NCBI GenBank assembly: GCA_047722935.1
Contig: JBDNZS010000002.1
Location: 60,398 to 124,397, forward strand
Origin: Ethanoligenens sp047722935
GTDB lineage: Bacteria; Bacillota; Clostridia; Oscillospirales; Ethanoligenentaceae
Length of the DNA stretch: 64,000 nucleotides
Direction: 5' to 3'
The position numbers were made by a program, and so were the translations under genes. This document shows positions 16,611-25,904 of this stretch, one piece after another; within the stretch, counting starts at the first letter, position 1; each line of letters begins with the position of its first letter. A model generated the notes under the pieces. That model was not told the DNA's origin. It worked only from the letters and a program-made list of their open reading frames with translations, and searched no databases.

Positions 16611-19070
16611 TTGTTCAAACAACTTCAAAAAAACCCAAAGATGATCGTGATTTTAATTGGAGTTTCCATCATTCCAGTCCTATACAGCTTTTTCTACCTC
16701 TGGGCGTTTTGGGACCCATATGGGCACCTGTCCTCTGTACCAGTTGCTGTCGTGAACGATGACCAGGGCGCCTCCATCAACGGAGAACAGCGCAACCTCG
16801 GCAACGAGGTGGTGCAACGTATGAAAACAAGCAATGACCTGAAATGGATTTTTGTAAGCAGTGATTCTACTGCGCGGGCAGGAGTAGAAGCCGGTCAATA
16901 CTATACGGCGGTGTTTATCCCCTCCACATTTTCAAGCGACATTGCCTCTGCTTCCACCAAAGACAAAAAGGCACCGGTCATCCAGTATCTTTCCAATGAA
17001 AAGGACAATTACACCGCTTCCAAGATCATTAGCAGCGCCATGACACGACTTGAGGAAGAGACACGCATGAGCGTGGACAAAAGCATCACCACCTCCCTTA
17101 CCGACAAGCTGCGCGCAGTACCTGCCAACCTAAGCACCCTAAACGACGGGCTTGGCAAATTATCAGACGGCGCAAACACCCTCTCCTCCGGTATGGGGCA
17201 GGCTGCCGGCGGTGCGGGACAGGTCGCAAGCGGTGCATCCGCACTGCACACCGGCCTGCAGACACTCGGCAGCGGCGCAAGCAGCCTGGCAGCTGGCGCC
17301 AGTGCGGCAGCTGATGGCGCGGCTCAGGTCGCAAGCGGTGCATCCGCATTAAATACCGGTCTGCAAACGCTGGACAGCGGCGCAGGCAGCCTTGCATCCG
17401 GCGCCAGTGGAGCCGCCTCCGGTGCAAGCAGCCTAGCCGGCGGCGCATCCTCGCTGAATGCCGGCCTGACACAACTGCAAGCCCAGCTACGGACGACCGG
17501 TTCCTCCACCGCCCCCACACTGGCGGATCAAGTCAATGCGCTGAACACCGGCGCGAAACAAGTGAGTTCCGGGCTGGAACAACTCGACAGCAACCAAGGC
17601 ATCTCTGCATATACCACTTTCGCCAATGGTACACTTTATGCCAGCGTGCTGTCTAACCTGAAAACACTGCAAACAGTGGCCGCCGCAACCAACACTCCGA
17701 TGAACCAACTTATTCAAACCACCTTGCAAAGCTATCAGACCCAGATGAAAAACGACCCTTCATCTGCCCCAGCCATCCTCACGCTATATGAAGCGACCAG
17801 CATTCTTTCTACCAATCCTTCACTCTCAGAATCCGATTTTGAAAAAGCAATGAATGCCGCCGCGACCCCTACATCGCCTAATCTGGTTTCCACAGGCACA
17901 ACAGTCACTTCCAGCGTCGATGCATTGGCCGCCGGCAGCAGCAAGATATCCGCGGGTACACAAAAGCTCTTTGATTCCACACAGCCCGGCGGCGACTTGA
18001 ATACAAGCGTTGACAAACTGGCAGCCGGAAGTAAAACGCTTACTCAAGGCACATCCGATTTGTCAAGCGGGCTGAACACTCTGTCTTCCGGCGCATCTCA
18101 ATTGGCCGCCGGTGCATCCAATGCCGCGTCCGGCGGCACCGCTCTCGCATCAGGTGCATCCCAGCTTTCCGCCAACATGCCCGCACTTGCATCCGGCGCC
18201 AACCAGCTCGCCAGTGGAACCGCCAGTGCGCTCTCCGGCAGCGAAACGCTTGCCAGCGGCGCCCAACAGCTGCTGGGCGGATTCTCCCCTTTGCAGAACG
18301 GAGCCGCACAATTGGCAAACGGTCTGACCTCAGCCAAACAGGGCGTCAGTGACAATCTCTCCGATGCCAACATCCAGATTCAACCGCTGGATGGACTGGA
18401 CACCTATGTTTCCGCCCCGCTCAAACTACAGTCCGGCAGTATCTTTCATGTGCCGAATTATGGCACCGGTTTCGCGCCCTACTTTATCTCCATTTCCCTC
18501 TGGGCTGGTGCGCTGATGATGATTGCCGGACTGCAAATCGGCAAAGGGAAACCGGCGAACCCCTTGCAAATGCGCCGCTTTGCCATGCTGCGCGTCGCAT
18601 TCTATTATGTGATGTCATTCCTGCAAGGCCTGGTGCTATCGGTTCTCCTTCCTATTTTACTCCATATTCAGGTACAGAACATACCGCTCTATATGTTGGC
18701 CAATATCTTGATCGCCTTTACGTTTGTTTCCGTTATACTGCTCTGCGTCACCAGCTTCGGCGTTGTTGGCAGCTTTATCTCTGTCGTGCTGTTGGTACTG
18801 CAGCTGACATCCAGTGCCGGCACATTCCCTCTTGAAACTACACCGGCATTCTTTCAGGCCATCAATCCGCTCCTGCCTATGACCTATTCTGTGCGGCTGC
18901 TCCGCGAAGTCATCAGCGGTTTCCAAGGCAGCAGTGCGGCGGCTGACGTCGCCTATCTGCTCCCCGTGCTGCTCGTAGTCTTCACACTGAACGTGATCGT
19001 CACACATATCCAGACCTCACGCAATATCACGCAGGCACGGCTGGAGCAAGCGGCCGATATGAACATCTGA
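16611..19070 (+). CDS. YhgE/Pip-domain membrane protein
   Basis: An 819-aa membrane protein of the YhgE/Pip (phage infection protein) family related to ABC-2 permeases. One transmembrane helix near residues 12-32 is followed by a conserved extracellular start (VPVAVVNDDQGASINGE). A very long Ala/Gly/Ser-rich heptad-like stalk (about 170-600; repeats such as LASGASAL and LSSGASQLAAGA) leads to a C-terminal block of five or so membrane helices (about 620-810). Homologues act in secretion of small toxins or as phage receptors in lactic bacteria; the role here is not known. The TTG at 16611 is chosen because an in-frame GTG at 16602 lies within the GAGGTGA ribosome site. Confidence 0.88.
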   Translation: MFKQLQKNPKMIVILIGVSIIPVLYSFFYLWAFWDPYGHLSSVPVAVVNDDQGASINGEQRNLGNEVVQRMKTSNDLKWIFVSSDSTARAGVEAGQYYTAVFIPSTFSSDIASASTKDKKAPVIQYLSNEKDNYTASKIISSAMTRLEEETRMSVDKSITTSLTDKLRAVPANLSTLNDGLGKLSDGANTLSSGMGQAAGGAGQVASGASALHTGLQTLGSGASSLAAGASAAADGAAQVASGASALNTGLQTLDSGAGSLASGASGAASGASSLAGGASSLNAGLTQLQAQLRTTGSSTAPTLADQVNALNTGAKQVSSGLEQLDSNQGISAYTTFANGTLYASVLSNLKTLQTVAAATNTPMNQLIQTTLQSYQTQMKNDPSSAPAILTLYEATSILSTNPSLSESDFEKAMNAAATPTSPNLVSTGTTVTSSVDALAAGSSKISAGTQKLFDSTQPGGDLNTSVDKLAAGSKTLTQGTSDLSSGLNTLSSGASQLAAGASNAASGGTALASGASQLSANMPALASGANQLASGTASALSGSETLASGAQQLLGGFSPLQNGAAQLANGLTSAKQGVSDNLSDANIQIQPLDGLDTYVSAPLKLQSGSIFHVPNYGTGFAPYFISISLWAGALMMIAGLQIGKGKPANPLQMRRFAMLRVAFYYVMSFLQGLVLSVLLPILLHIQVQNIPLYMLANILIAFTFVSVILLCVTSFGVVGSFISVVLLVLQLTSSAGTFPLETTPAFFQAINPLLPMTYSVRLLREVISGFQGSSAAADVAYLLPVLLVVFTLNVIVTHIQTSRNITQARLEQAADMNI

Positions 19071-19110
19071 TTGCAGCTACAGCACCTACTTTTTATAGCA
19101 GCGGCCCCAC

Positions 19111-19144
19111 GCCCGTCTCCGTTTTTTACGGAGACGGGCTTTTT
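19111..19144 (+). terminator. intrinsic terminator after the YhgE gene
   Basis: Eleven-bp GC-rich stem GCCCGTCTCCG/CGGAGACGGGC, 7-nt loop, then T5. Confidence 0.9.
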
Positions 19145-19186
19145 GGTGTTTGTTATCCATAATACTCCATTCTTTTCGCTCTCACT

Positions 19187-19219
19187 GTGACAATATTTTC
19201 CACACAAATCCGGTATACT
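19187..19219 (+). promoter_or_regulatory. spoIIE: candidate spoIIE promoter with a long (21 bp) spacer
   Basis: GTGACA (19187-19192) and TATACT (19214-19219) are separated by 21 bp. Spo0A-activated sigma-A promoters of spoIIG and spoIIE in Bacillus are known for 21-22 bp spacing. Only a poor match to a Spo0A box (TTCGCTC) is seen just upstream. Confidence 0.45.
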
Positions 19220-19318
19220 CGGTATTGCAGACGTACCCTCCTTTTTCCGCAGGAAAAAGAACGGTACACCGAACGGCAGATGCCGAAGGACATGGAAACA
19301 CACAGGAAGGTGGAGCAG

Positions 19319-21631
19319 ATGTTAAAAAAAGCAGGTCTACTGCAAATGCCCGGAACATGGGCGCTGCAAATGGATGGAGAAATCACCCAGGGGCTGGTGT
19401 TCGCCGCCGCTTGTTTCGGAACGGGACTAGCCGCCTCACGTGCGATGGTATTCGGTGGTCTCGCACCGTTCGGCATCGCCGCGGTGGCAACAGCAGGGAA
19501 AAAGGCAGCCGTTTTCGTTTTGCTTGGGGCAATCTGCGGTACGCTGCTGCCGCACGGCCCTTCCTATCCAATACGATACATAGCGGCTATGGGCGCTGCG
19601 CTGGTGTTTCGCCTGCTGTGCGCAGGCATTGGAAAACACCGCGCCGTTTATGCGCCAGCCTGTGCGGCCTGCGCAGCCGGGCTGACTGGGGTCGCGGTTG
19701 TGATTGCCAACGGGATGTTGTCCCACGATATGACCCTCTGCTTTGCAGAAACGATTATCTGTGGCTGCGGAGCCTATTTCTTTGAAAGAGCCATGCCGTA
19801 TTTCAGGCATCCGTCTAAATTATGGGGACTGGGGCAGCGTGATCTTGTCAGCGTACTGATCAGCTTCTGCGTGCTGCTGTTAGCGCTTCAGCCCATCGCC
19901 ATACATGGGGTCTCCCTTGGACGAATCGCAGGCGTTTTGGCGATTCTGATCGCCGCGCGGTTCGGCGGCGCGGCAGCGGGATGCGCGGTAGGCGCATCCT
20001 GCGGACTGGTGCTTGGCCTTGGGGGATCTGACATGGCTTCTGTTCTCTCAGGCTACGGCTTCGGGGGCCTGATTGCCGGTTTCTTCTCACCGCTGGGACG
20101 TTTTGGCTGTGCATTGGCATTTGTCTTGGCAAACGCGGCAGCCGGCGCGAACATGAGCGGCCACCCGCAGCTGGTTGCCGACATTATAGAGGTAGTCGGC
20201 GCATCCATCGTATTTCTATTGTTGCCCGAAAATCTGCTCTGCCGCCTATCCGCCCTGTTCGTCGCCGCCAACGAACGCACCAGTGCCAAAAACAGCGCGC
20301 GCACGCGACTGATGGACGCCTCGCAGGCGCTCCGCGATGTATCGAACACCATTTCCCGTGTGGGAGAACGCCTGCAAACGATGCATGGGGACGACACAAT
20401 GCAGCATGTGTTTGACGATGCTGCCGAGCGTGCCTGCCATGATTGCGGCATGCGCGCCTATTGCTGGAACACCGCTTACAATGACACCATGGATGCAATG
20501 AACCATCTGACTGCCGCGCTGCGAACAGCCGGTTCCGCCGCCCGTGCGGACGTACCCCGCCATTTTGCGGGACGCTGCTGCCGTCTGGGCGATTTGCTAA
20601 CCGCCATCAATCGCTGCTATGCAGAATATACCGCACGTCATGCGGCACAAAGACAGATCAACGGGTTGAGGCGGATGCTCTCCGAACAATGGAACGTCAT
20701 TGCCGCATTTCTCTCAGAATTAGGCGAAAGCGCGGTATCCAAACAAACAGACCTCGCTCCCGAACCGGTACGCGCGGCGCTGGCCACATGCGGGCTTTCC
20801 GCCGGACAAGCCACCTGCCGGCTGGACGAAAAAGGGCGCATGTCGGTAGAAGCGCGCATCCAAACGTATCCGAAGGAACCCATCAATCGAGCGGAAGTGG
20901 CTGCGGAGCTTTCCGTGGCGTGCGGCCGCAAACTGGATGGGCCGCATGTGTTCCTTTCCGGCAAGGAAACCGTCCTGCGCTTTCGTCAAAAGGCGCTTTT
21001 CCAAATCGAATACGGGCAGTATTCCATTCGCAAAAGCGGCGAAAAGCTATGCGGTGACGCGGCATTTGCATTTGTGGAAAATGAGCGCGCCGTCCTTGTT
21101 CTAAGTGATGGCATGGGTGCAGGCGGCAGCGCGGCAGTGGACGCAAACCTCGCAGTAGAGCTGATTTCCAGACTGCTGCGCGCGGGGTTCGGGTTTGCCG
21201 CTGCGCTACGGGCGGTCAATTCCGCGTTGATGCTCAAATCGGAAGACGAATCCTTTGCCACGCTGGACATCACCACTGTCGATCTCTACACAGGGGATGC
21301 CGAATTATTCAAGGCCGGTGCACCTCCGACATATTTGCGCCGGCATGGCCGCACCGAGCGTGTCGTTCAACGCTCACTGCCGGTAGGTATCCTGGAAAAC
21401 GCGTGGTTCGCCCAGATGAACAGCAAACTGGCGCACGACGACCTCCTCGTGATGGTCTCCGACGGCGCGGCCGTAGGTGACGATGTATGGTTGATGCGGG
21501 CAATCACCCAATTTGAGGGCGGTTCCATGAGCGCCTTTGCCAAGTCACTGGCCCAAATGGCCAAACGACACCGTGACGACGGACACGACGACGACATCAC
21601 CGTCCTTGCCGCTCATCTGGAGCAGTCCTAA
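19319..21631 (+). CDS. spoIIE: stage II sporulation protein E (SpoIIE) phosphatase
   Basis: A 770-aa membrane-bound PP2C phosphatase. In sporulation SpoIIE dephosphorylates SpoIIAA to release sigma-F in the forespore and helps place the polar septum. Residues 1-330 contain about ten hydrophobic segments; 340-540 form the central oligomerisation region (CHDCGMRAYCW); 560-770 are the PP2C domain with LSDGMGAGG, VSDGAAVGD and the final metal motif DDDITVLA. Bacillus SpoIIE is 827 aa. ATG 19319 is preferred since AGGAAGG lies 8-9 nt upstream; in-frame starts back to 19187 lack ribosome sites and would overlap the promoter. It stands alone, closed by the hairpin at 21672-21730. Confidence 0.93.
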   Translation: MLKKAGLLQMPGTWALQMDGEITQGLVFAAACFGTGLAASRAMVFGGLAPFGIAAVATAGKKAAVFVLLGAICGTLLPHGPSYPIRYIAAMGAALVFRLLCAGIGKHRAVYAPACAACAAGLTGVAVVIANGMLSHDMTLCFAETIICGCGAYFFERAMPYFRHPSKLWGLGQRDLVSVLISFCVLLLALQPIAIHGVSLGRIAGVLAILIAARFGGAAAGCAVGASCGLVLGLGGSDMASVLSGYGFGGLIAGFFSPLGRFGCALAFVLANAAAGANMSGHPQLVADIIEVVGASIVFLLLPENLLCRLSALFVAANERTSAKNSARTRLMDASQALRDVSNTISRVGERLQTMHGDDTMQHVFDDAAERACHDCGMRAYCWNTAYNDTMDAMNHLTAALRTAGSAARADVPRHFAGRCCRLGDLLTAINRCYAEYTARHAAQRQINGLRRMLSEQWNVIAAFLSELGESAVSKQTDLAPEPVRAALATCGLSAGQATCRLDEKGRMSVEARIQTYPKEPINRAEVAAELSVACGRKLDGPHVFLSGKETVLRFRQKALFQIEYGQYSIRKSGEKLCGDAAFAFVENERAVLVLSDGMGAGGSAAVDANLAVELISRLLRAGFGFAAALRAVNSALMLKSEDESFATLDITTVDLYTGDAELFKAGAPPTYLRRHGRTERVVQRSLPVGILENAWFAQMNSKLAHDDLLVMVSDGAAVGDDVWLMRAITQFEGGSMSAFAKSLAQMAKRHRDDGHDDDITVLAAHLEQS

Positions 21632-21671
21632 TCCAGCGGGCACAATTCGCCAATGCTGTCCGTCAACACAC

Positions 21672-21730
21672 AGAAAACACAGGTCTGCCGCGATACGTAT
21701 ACACCGTGTCGCGGCAGACCTGTGTTTTCT
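21672..21730. terminator. bidirectional intrinsic terminator
   Basis: Perfect 22-bp arms (21672-21693 and 21709-21730) with A4 and T4 at the two ends, between spoIIE (+) and the amidase-domain gene (-). Confidence 0.9.
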
Positions 21731-22323
21731 TACCACATCCCGGGCATAAACCGCAGCACCCGCAGCCGTGTATAAATCTCAGGATACAAAGAGAACTCCG
21801 TCATCGGCGCATCCAACCGGTCGTAGCTTTGGCAGCAGATGCTGACTTCATCCCACGTTCTGCCCGGTTCCGTCACATACAAGCCATGCCCAAATCGGTC
21901 CGGCACATAGGTAGACACAACCAATTGCACAACATCTCCCCGCTGCAAAATCGCAGGGTCCACCGTCTCAAAGGTGCCTAAAGCAATCATCCGCGCCGCC
22001 GGCCCTCTGGATTTGGCTGACGTAACATATGTATAAAATTCCTCCACGCGGCACCAGCGTGTGGAGCCGATATGCCAGCGGGAGCCATACCACACCCCTG
22101 TGACCATCCGCACATCCGCACGGATGCGCGCAGCGTTTTCCGCCGTCTGCGCGTCTGGCAGCCACCCCCCATAGGCCGCCCAGACGCACTGGCTGATAAA
22201 ATTGGTGCAGTTGTCTCCCGGGCTGTAATAAAACAATTGCTTTGCTTCAGGCACCTGCTCATGCAGTGCAAATGTCCGCGCGTACCAGACGCCGTTGTCG
22301 GGCGTATACGGTATCATCGGCAA
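21730..22323 (-). CDS. Amidase_6-type (putative amidase domain) protein
   Basis: A 197-aa protein matching the putative amidase domain family PF12671 by its catalytic-type motif DNCTNFISQCVWAAYGG and a downstream His in RFGHGLYV. Family members are thought to be Cys/His hydrolases acting on peptidoglycan or peptides. No signal peptide is visible, unlike many exported relatives, so a cytoplasmic or spore-associated role is possible. A TTG at 22323 is 8 nt from AAGGAGG; ATG 22317 two codons later is the alternative. It is divergent from the GH25 lysozyme gene, separated by a 293-bp region that contains a structured leader. Confidence 0.75.
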   Translation of the reverse strand: MPMIPYTPDNGVWYARTFALHEQVPEAKQLFYYSPGDNCTNFISQCVWAAYGGWLPDAQTAENAARIRADVRMVTGVWYGSRWHIGSTRWCRVEEFYTYVTSAKSRGPAARMIALGTFETVDPAILQRGDVVQLVVSTYVPDRFGHGLYVTEPGRTWDEVSICCQSYDRLDAPMTEFSLYPEIYTRLRVLRFMPGMW

Positions 22324-22357
22324 GCAAAGCACCTCCTTCCCGCGTCGGCCAGCTTTT

Positions 22358-22459
22358 AAAGACCGCCTTTCTTACAGGATATGCGTGGTCTTTCCTCACC
22401 GCGCCTGTCTTCCGCAGGAACTGTTTCCGTCCGGTTGCCTATGCTTCGGGCGGTTTTTT
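22358..22459 (+). promoter_or_regulatory. candidate structured leader ending in an intrinsic terminator
   Basis: Three successive hairpins on the plus strand: AAAGACC/GGTCTTT (22358-22364, 22387-22393), CCTG/CAGG (22404-22418) and CCGTCCG/CGGGCGG (22427-22433, 22447-22453) followed by T6 (22454-22459). It lies 160 bp before the lysozyme gene. No known riboswitch class was recognised. Confidence 0.4.
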
Positions 22460-22616
22460 GTGCATATTTTTCTTTGTGGCACATATATATGCCACGAGAT
22501 ATTTTTTCCTTTTCGCGGCGCGCGACAACGAAGCACCATGCTTTGACCGTCGTGCCGCTGCCTCGTATGAGATAGGAACAGGAAACCGTCAGCAGGGTGG
22601 AACGGAGGGTGGTTCA

Positions 22617-23429
22617 ATGAAAAAAATACTGCGCCCGCTGCTGCTGTCGGTGGGATTCTATGTGGCAGCCTGCGGCATTGTTCTGCGGGTCATCCCGGGC
22701 GACATGGCCCATGCGGGCGCGGTGGATGCAAAAGGCGTGAGCGCCAATACCGCGCTCACGTCTCCCGTTCAGGCAAATTCTAATGCTGCATCCGTGGAGC
22801 CGACGAAAGCCGCGCCCGCTCCGCACGACGCAGCATTTGATATTGTGGATATTTCTCACCATGACACCATCACCAATTGGGCAGCATTAAAAGGCGCCAC
22901 ATCAGGGCTTTATACAAAAGCCACCGAAGGCAGTACCTATGTCGATCCCATGCTGGGCGCCTATTCGGCGGCGGCGGAAAAGGCGGGGCTGCCCATTGGC
23001 TTTTTCCATTATTTCTGGCCCACGAACGACCCCACCGACGCTGCCAAACAGGCCGATCATTTCTATCAAACGATCCAGCCATACGGATATGCGTTCTATC
23101 CGGCGCTGGATGTGGAGGAAGACAACAACCTGACGCCCGCGGCGCTGACAGCGGCCGTTCTATCGTTTGCCACAGAGTTTGAACATGTTTCCGGCCATTC
23201 GCTTTTGATTTACTGTTCGCGTAAGTTTGCGGACAAGTATTTAACCTCCCCTGCCCTTGCAAAGTATGGCTTATGGGTAGCCGATTACAATGGCCAGAAG
23301 CCTGCGCAGGCGGGTGCGTGGAAATCACATATCATGTGGCAGTATACCGATCACGCGTCTATTGCCGGTGTTCCCAACCCTATGGATGCAGACCATGCCA
23401 CCGCCTCTATCATTCTGCCGGGTCATTAA
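22617..23429 (+). CDS. GH25-family lysozyme (secreted muramidase)
   Basis: A 270-aa protein that cleaves the MurNAc-GlcNAc bond of peptidoglycan. Residues 1-32 are a signal peptide or anchor (LLLSVGFYVAACGIVLRVI), then an Ala/Pro/Ser linker to about 70, and a GH25 barrel from there: FDIVDISHHD holds the N-terminal catalytic-face Asp, ALDVEED the catalytic Asp/Glu pair, with LLIYCSRKF, GLWVADYNG and MWQYTDHA further on. ATG 22617 follows CGGAGGG; longer in-frame starts have no signal peptide. It may act in wall remodelling or spore morphogenesis, which the sequence cannot decide. Confidence 0.9.
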   Translation: MKKILRPLLLSVGFYVAACGIVLRVIPGDMAHAGAVDAKGVSANTALTSPVQANSNAASVEPTKAAPAPHDAAFDIVDISHHDTITNWAALKGATSGLYTKATEGSTYVDPMLGAYSAAAEKAGLPIGFFHYFWPTNDPTDAAKQADHFYQTIQPYGYAFYPALDVEEDNNLTPAALTAAVLSFATEFEHVSGHSLLIYCSRKFADKYLTSPALAKYGLWVADYNGQKPAQAGAWKSHIMWQYTDHASIAGVPNPMDADHATASIILPGH

Positions 23430-23452
23430 ATCGTGATAGGCATTTCAATAAA

Positions 23453-23497
23453 AACCGCCCCCGTACCGCATGTGAGCCATGCGGTACGGGGGCGGTT
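23453..23497 (-). terminator. intrinsic terminator, mainly for the PBP gene
   Basis: Perfect 20-bp stem around TGAGC. The T-rich tail (TTTTATTG) lies on the minus strand, so it chiefly ends the penicillin-binding protein transcript; it can also block the plus-strand lysozyme transcript. Confidence 0.8.
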
Positions 23498-23548
23498 GTC
23501 TGTACAATAAAACCGGGAAATAAAGCCATATGCAGATACGCGGGCGAA

Positions 23549-25591
23549 TCACTGCGAGGCAGTCGTTCCTGCTTTATACCAGCCGCCGTCCGTCCCCTGC
23601 GTCACATCTCCCCAGACCGGGAATGTCTTATATGCGATATTGGCCTGTATTTTCTGCATCACGGCGTGCCATGCATAGACCGAGGGGTTATTGGTTGTAT
23701 ACATTTCTTTGTTATTATCGTACCCGCTCCACACCGCGCCCACATAATCGGGCGTGATACCGACAAACCAGCGATCCCAGCCATTATCGGTGGTACCGGT
23801 CTTGCCGCCCACCGTGGTACTGGAGAGCTGCGCCTTTGCACCGGTACCGTTGATCACGTTATTCTGGAGCAAGCGATTGACAATGGTGGATGTCTCCTGT
23901 GAAAACGCGCGGGTATTGCTGGCCTTGTTCTCAAGCAGCACATTGCCGTTGCTGTCCAGCACCTTGCTGTACGTATACGGCTTATTATAGAGACCGCCGT
24001 CGCCAAACGGTTGATATGCCGCCGCCATGGCCTCCACCGAAACGCCTTTGGTAAGTGAGCCGATACCGACCGCCAACCCGACATCACTGTTCCCCTTCTT
24101 ATCCGGCGTCTTGACCAATGTTGTAATTCCGAGCTTATTAGTCAGGAAATTCACCGTATTCGCGGGTTTGACCAGTTGCTCAATCCGCACGGCAATCGTG
24201 TTCTTGGATTGTGCCAATGCCTGCGCGACCGTCATGTTCTGATAGGTCCATTTATCGTCATTATGCGGCCACAAAGAACCACCGACGGTGATCGGCGCAT
24301 CTTGAAATGTACTGGACCATGTAATAAGCCCTTGCTCGATCGCAGGCCCATAGACCCCAATGGGTTTTATCGATGAACCCGGGGAACGCAGCATATCGTT
24401 GGCACGGTTAAACCCCAGATTGGCGGTTTTCGCCCCGCGACCGCCCTCAACGCCCAATACCGCACCGGAATAGTCCATCACCACCATAGCGGACTGGTAA
24501 GTACCACTTTTACCGGCAAGCCAAATATCACTGTTGCCTGCATTCGTTTGATACACATTATCCATGGCAGACTGCACGGTGGGATTCAATGTAGAGTATA
24601 TTTTCAGACCGCCATTCAGCACCAAACTCTGTGCCCTGCTGCGCAGATAACCTTTTTGCGCCACCAGATCGTCTATCACGTCCTCAATAACTTGATCGAC
24701 GAACCAACCGCGGATGGCCGGCTGCTGCCCCACATAGGTGAGGGGCTCGGCCACAGCCTGATCATATTGCGCCTGTGTAATCATCTTCTGTGACAGCATG
24801 TTTTTCAGCACATACTTCTGTCTGATCTTCGCTTTGTCCGGATGTTTCAGTGGATTGTAGCTGTTGGGCGCTTGTGTCAGCCCCGCCAGTACGGCACATT
24901 GCGCCAGATCCAATTGCTTAACGTCCTTACCAAAATAAGAGTTGGCTGCTGCCTGCACGCCATAACTGCTTCCGCCAAGCGGTATGGTGTTCAGGTAGCT
25001 CTCCAATATTTGATCCTTGGAGAACTTTTTTTCCAGATCCAGCGCGGTGACGATCTCGGCGATCTTAACACCGGGCCGGCGATTATACGTATCGCCATTG
25101 ATATTCTTGATGAGCTGTTGTGTAATGGTGGACCCACCTTGATCCGTGGAATAAAAATGCAGGAAAAAGTTAGCCAGCGCGCCGGCGGTTCGCTTCCAGT
25201 CTACACCTTCATGCTCATAGAAACGCTGGTCCTCTGTACTGATAAACGCATTCTTTAAATTATCCGGCACCTGGTCGATGCTAACCCAGATGCGGTTTTC
25301 TCCCCCGTTGATCTGGGAAACAACTTGTGGATTCCCAGAACTATCGTTGGCATAGATCATACTAGTGAATTTTAGCTGTGCATTGGTCAAGTCGATGTTT
25401 TCCGGCTTGACAAACACCAAAATATAAACAGAAAGTGAACCCACCACAATTGAGCCAGTGATGACCACCAAAAGGAAAAGTGTCAACAGTATTTTCCCGA
25501 TGCGGCCTGCCACATGGTGCTCCGTGCCCTTGGTAGCGGACGCGGACCTCGTTTTGGGTGCGGGTTGCTTGCTGTTGCCTGCTGTCTTCAT
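23549..25591 (-). CDS. class A penicillin-binding protein (PBP1A type)
   Basis: A 680-aa bifunctional glycosyltransferase/transpeptidase of peptidoglycan synthesis. A cytoplasmic basic tail of about 30 residues precedes one transmembrane helix (about 33-60). The GT51 domain carries ISTEDQRFYEHEGVDW and GGSTITQQLIKN; the transpeptidase domain has the acyl-serine motif SPGSSIKP, the SKN triad and KTGTTDN. The length is standard. The ATG follows AAGGAGG at a somewhat long 11-nt spacing. It is monogenic, with a promoter at 25684-25712. Confidence 0.95.
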   Translation of the reverse strand: MKTAGNSKQPAPKTRSASATKGTEHHVAGRIGKILLTLFLLVVITGSIVVGSLSVYILVFVKPENIDLTNAQLKFTSMIYANDSSGNPQVVSQINGGENRIWVSIDQVPDNLKNAFISTEDQRFYEHEGVDWKRTAGALANFFLHFYSTDQGGSTITQQLIKNINGDTYNRRPGVKIAEIVTALDLEKKFSKDQILESYLNTIPLGGSSYGVQAAANSYFGKDVKQLDLAQCAVLAGLTQAPNSYNPLKHPDKAKIRQKYVLKNMLSQKMITQAQYDQAVAEPLTYVGQQPAIRGWFVDQVIEDVIDDLVAQKGYLRSRAQSLVLNGGLKIYSTLNPTVQSAMDNVYQTNAGNSDIWLAGKSGTYQSAMVVMDYSGAVLGVEGGRGAKTANLGFNRANDMLRSPGSSIKPIGVYGPAIEQGLITWSSTFQDAPITVGGSLWPHNDDKWTYQNMTVAQALAQSKNTIAVRIEQLVKPANTVNFLTNKLGITTLVKTPDKKGNSDVGLAVGIGSLTKGVSVEAMAAAYQPFGDGGLYNKPYTYSKVLDSNGNVLLENKASNTRAFSQETSTIVNRLLQNNVINGTGAKAQLSSTTVGGKTGTTDNGWDRWFVGITPDYVGAVWSGYDNNKEMYTTNNPSVYAWHAVMQKIQANIAYKTFPVWGDVTQGTDGGWYKAGTTASQ

Positions 25592-25683
25592 AAACAGGGT
25601 GTCCTCCTTGCAAGAAATGACCCGTCCTTAATTCCCCCGGAGAGTAATACCGAAAGCCCGTACAATGCGCAGACTTTCGTATC

Positions 25684-25712
25684 AGTATACCATGAATGTG
25701 CGTTACTGGCAA
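25684..25712 (-). promoter_or_regulatory. sigma-A promoter of the PBP gene
   Basis: Minus strand TTGCCA (25707-25712), 17-bp spacer, TATACT (25684-25689), about 90 bp upstream of the start. Confidence 0.65.
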
Positions 25713-25828
25713 TATAAATCCCATTATATGTAAATCATCGCCCGACGCATCTGATTTTTAAACAAACAGTGTCCCCCCAATTTAACGGCGATTACCGTCG
25801 AGCCATCGTCCATACCGGGCGCACAAAA

Positions 25829-25860
25829 AACAGGGCTGCCATCTAGTTGGCAGCCCTGTT
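25829..25860 (-). terminator. intrinsic terminator of the giant adhesin gene
   Basis: AACAGGGCTGCCA/TGGCAGCCCTGTT with a 6-nt loop and, on the minus strand, a T6 tail. Confidence 0.85.
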
Positions 25861-25904
25861 GCTATTGGTATATTACAAACTTGGAATCGACTCTCTCTAT
25901 CTGT

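Noticed and set aside
22590..22616. T-box-like string (GGTGGAAC) before the lysozyme gene
   Set aside because: Only part of the T-box consensus, located at the ribosome site with no stem I or following terminator.
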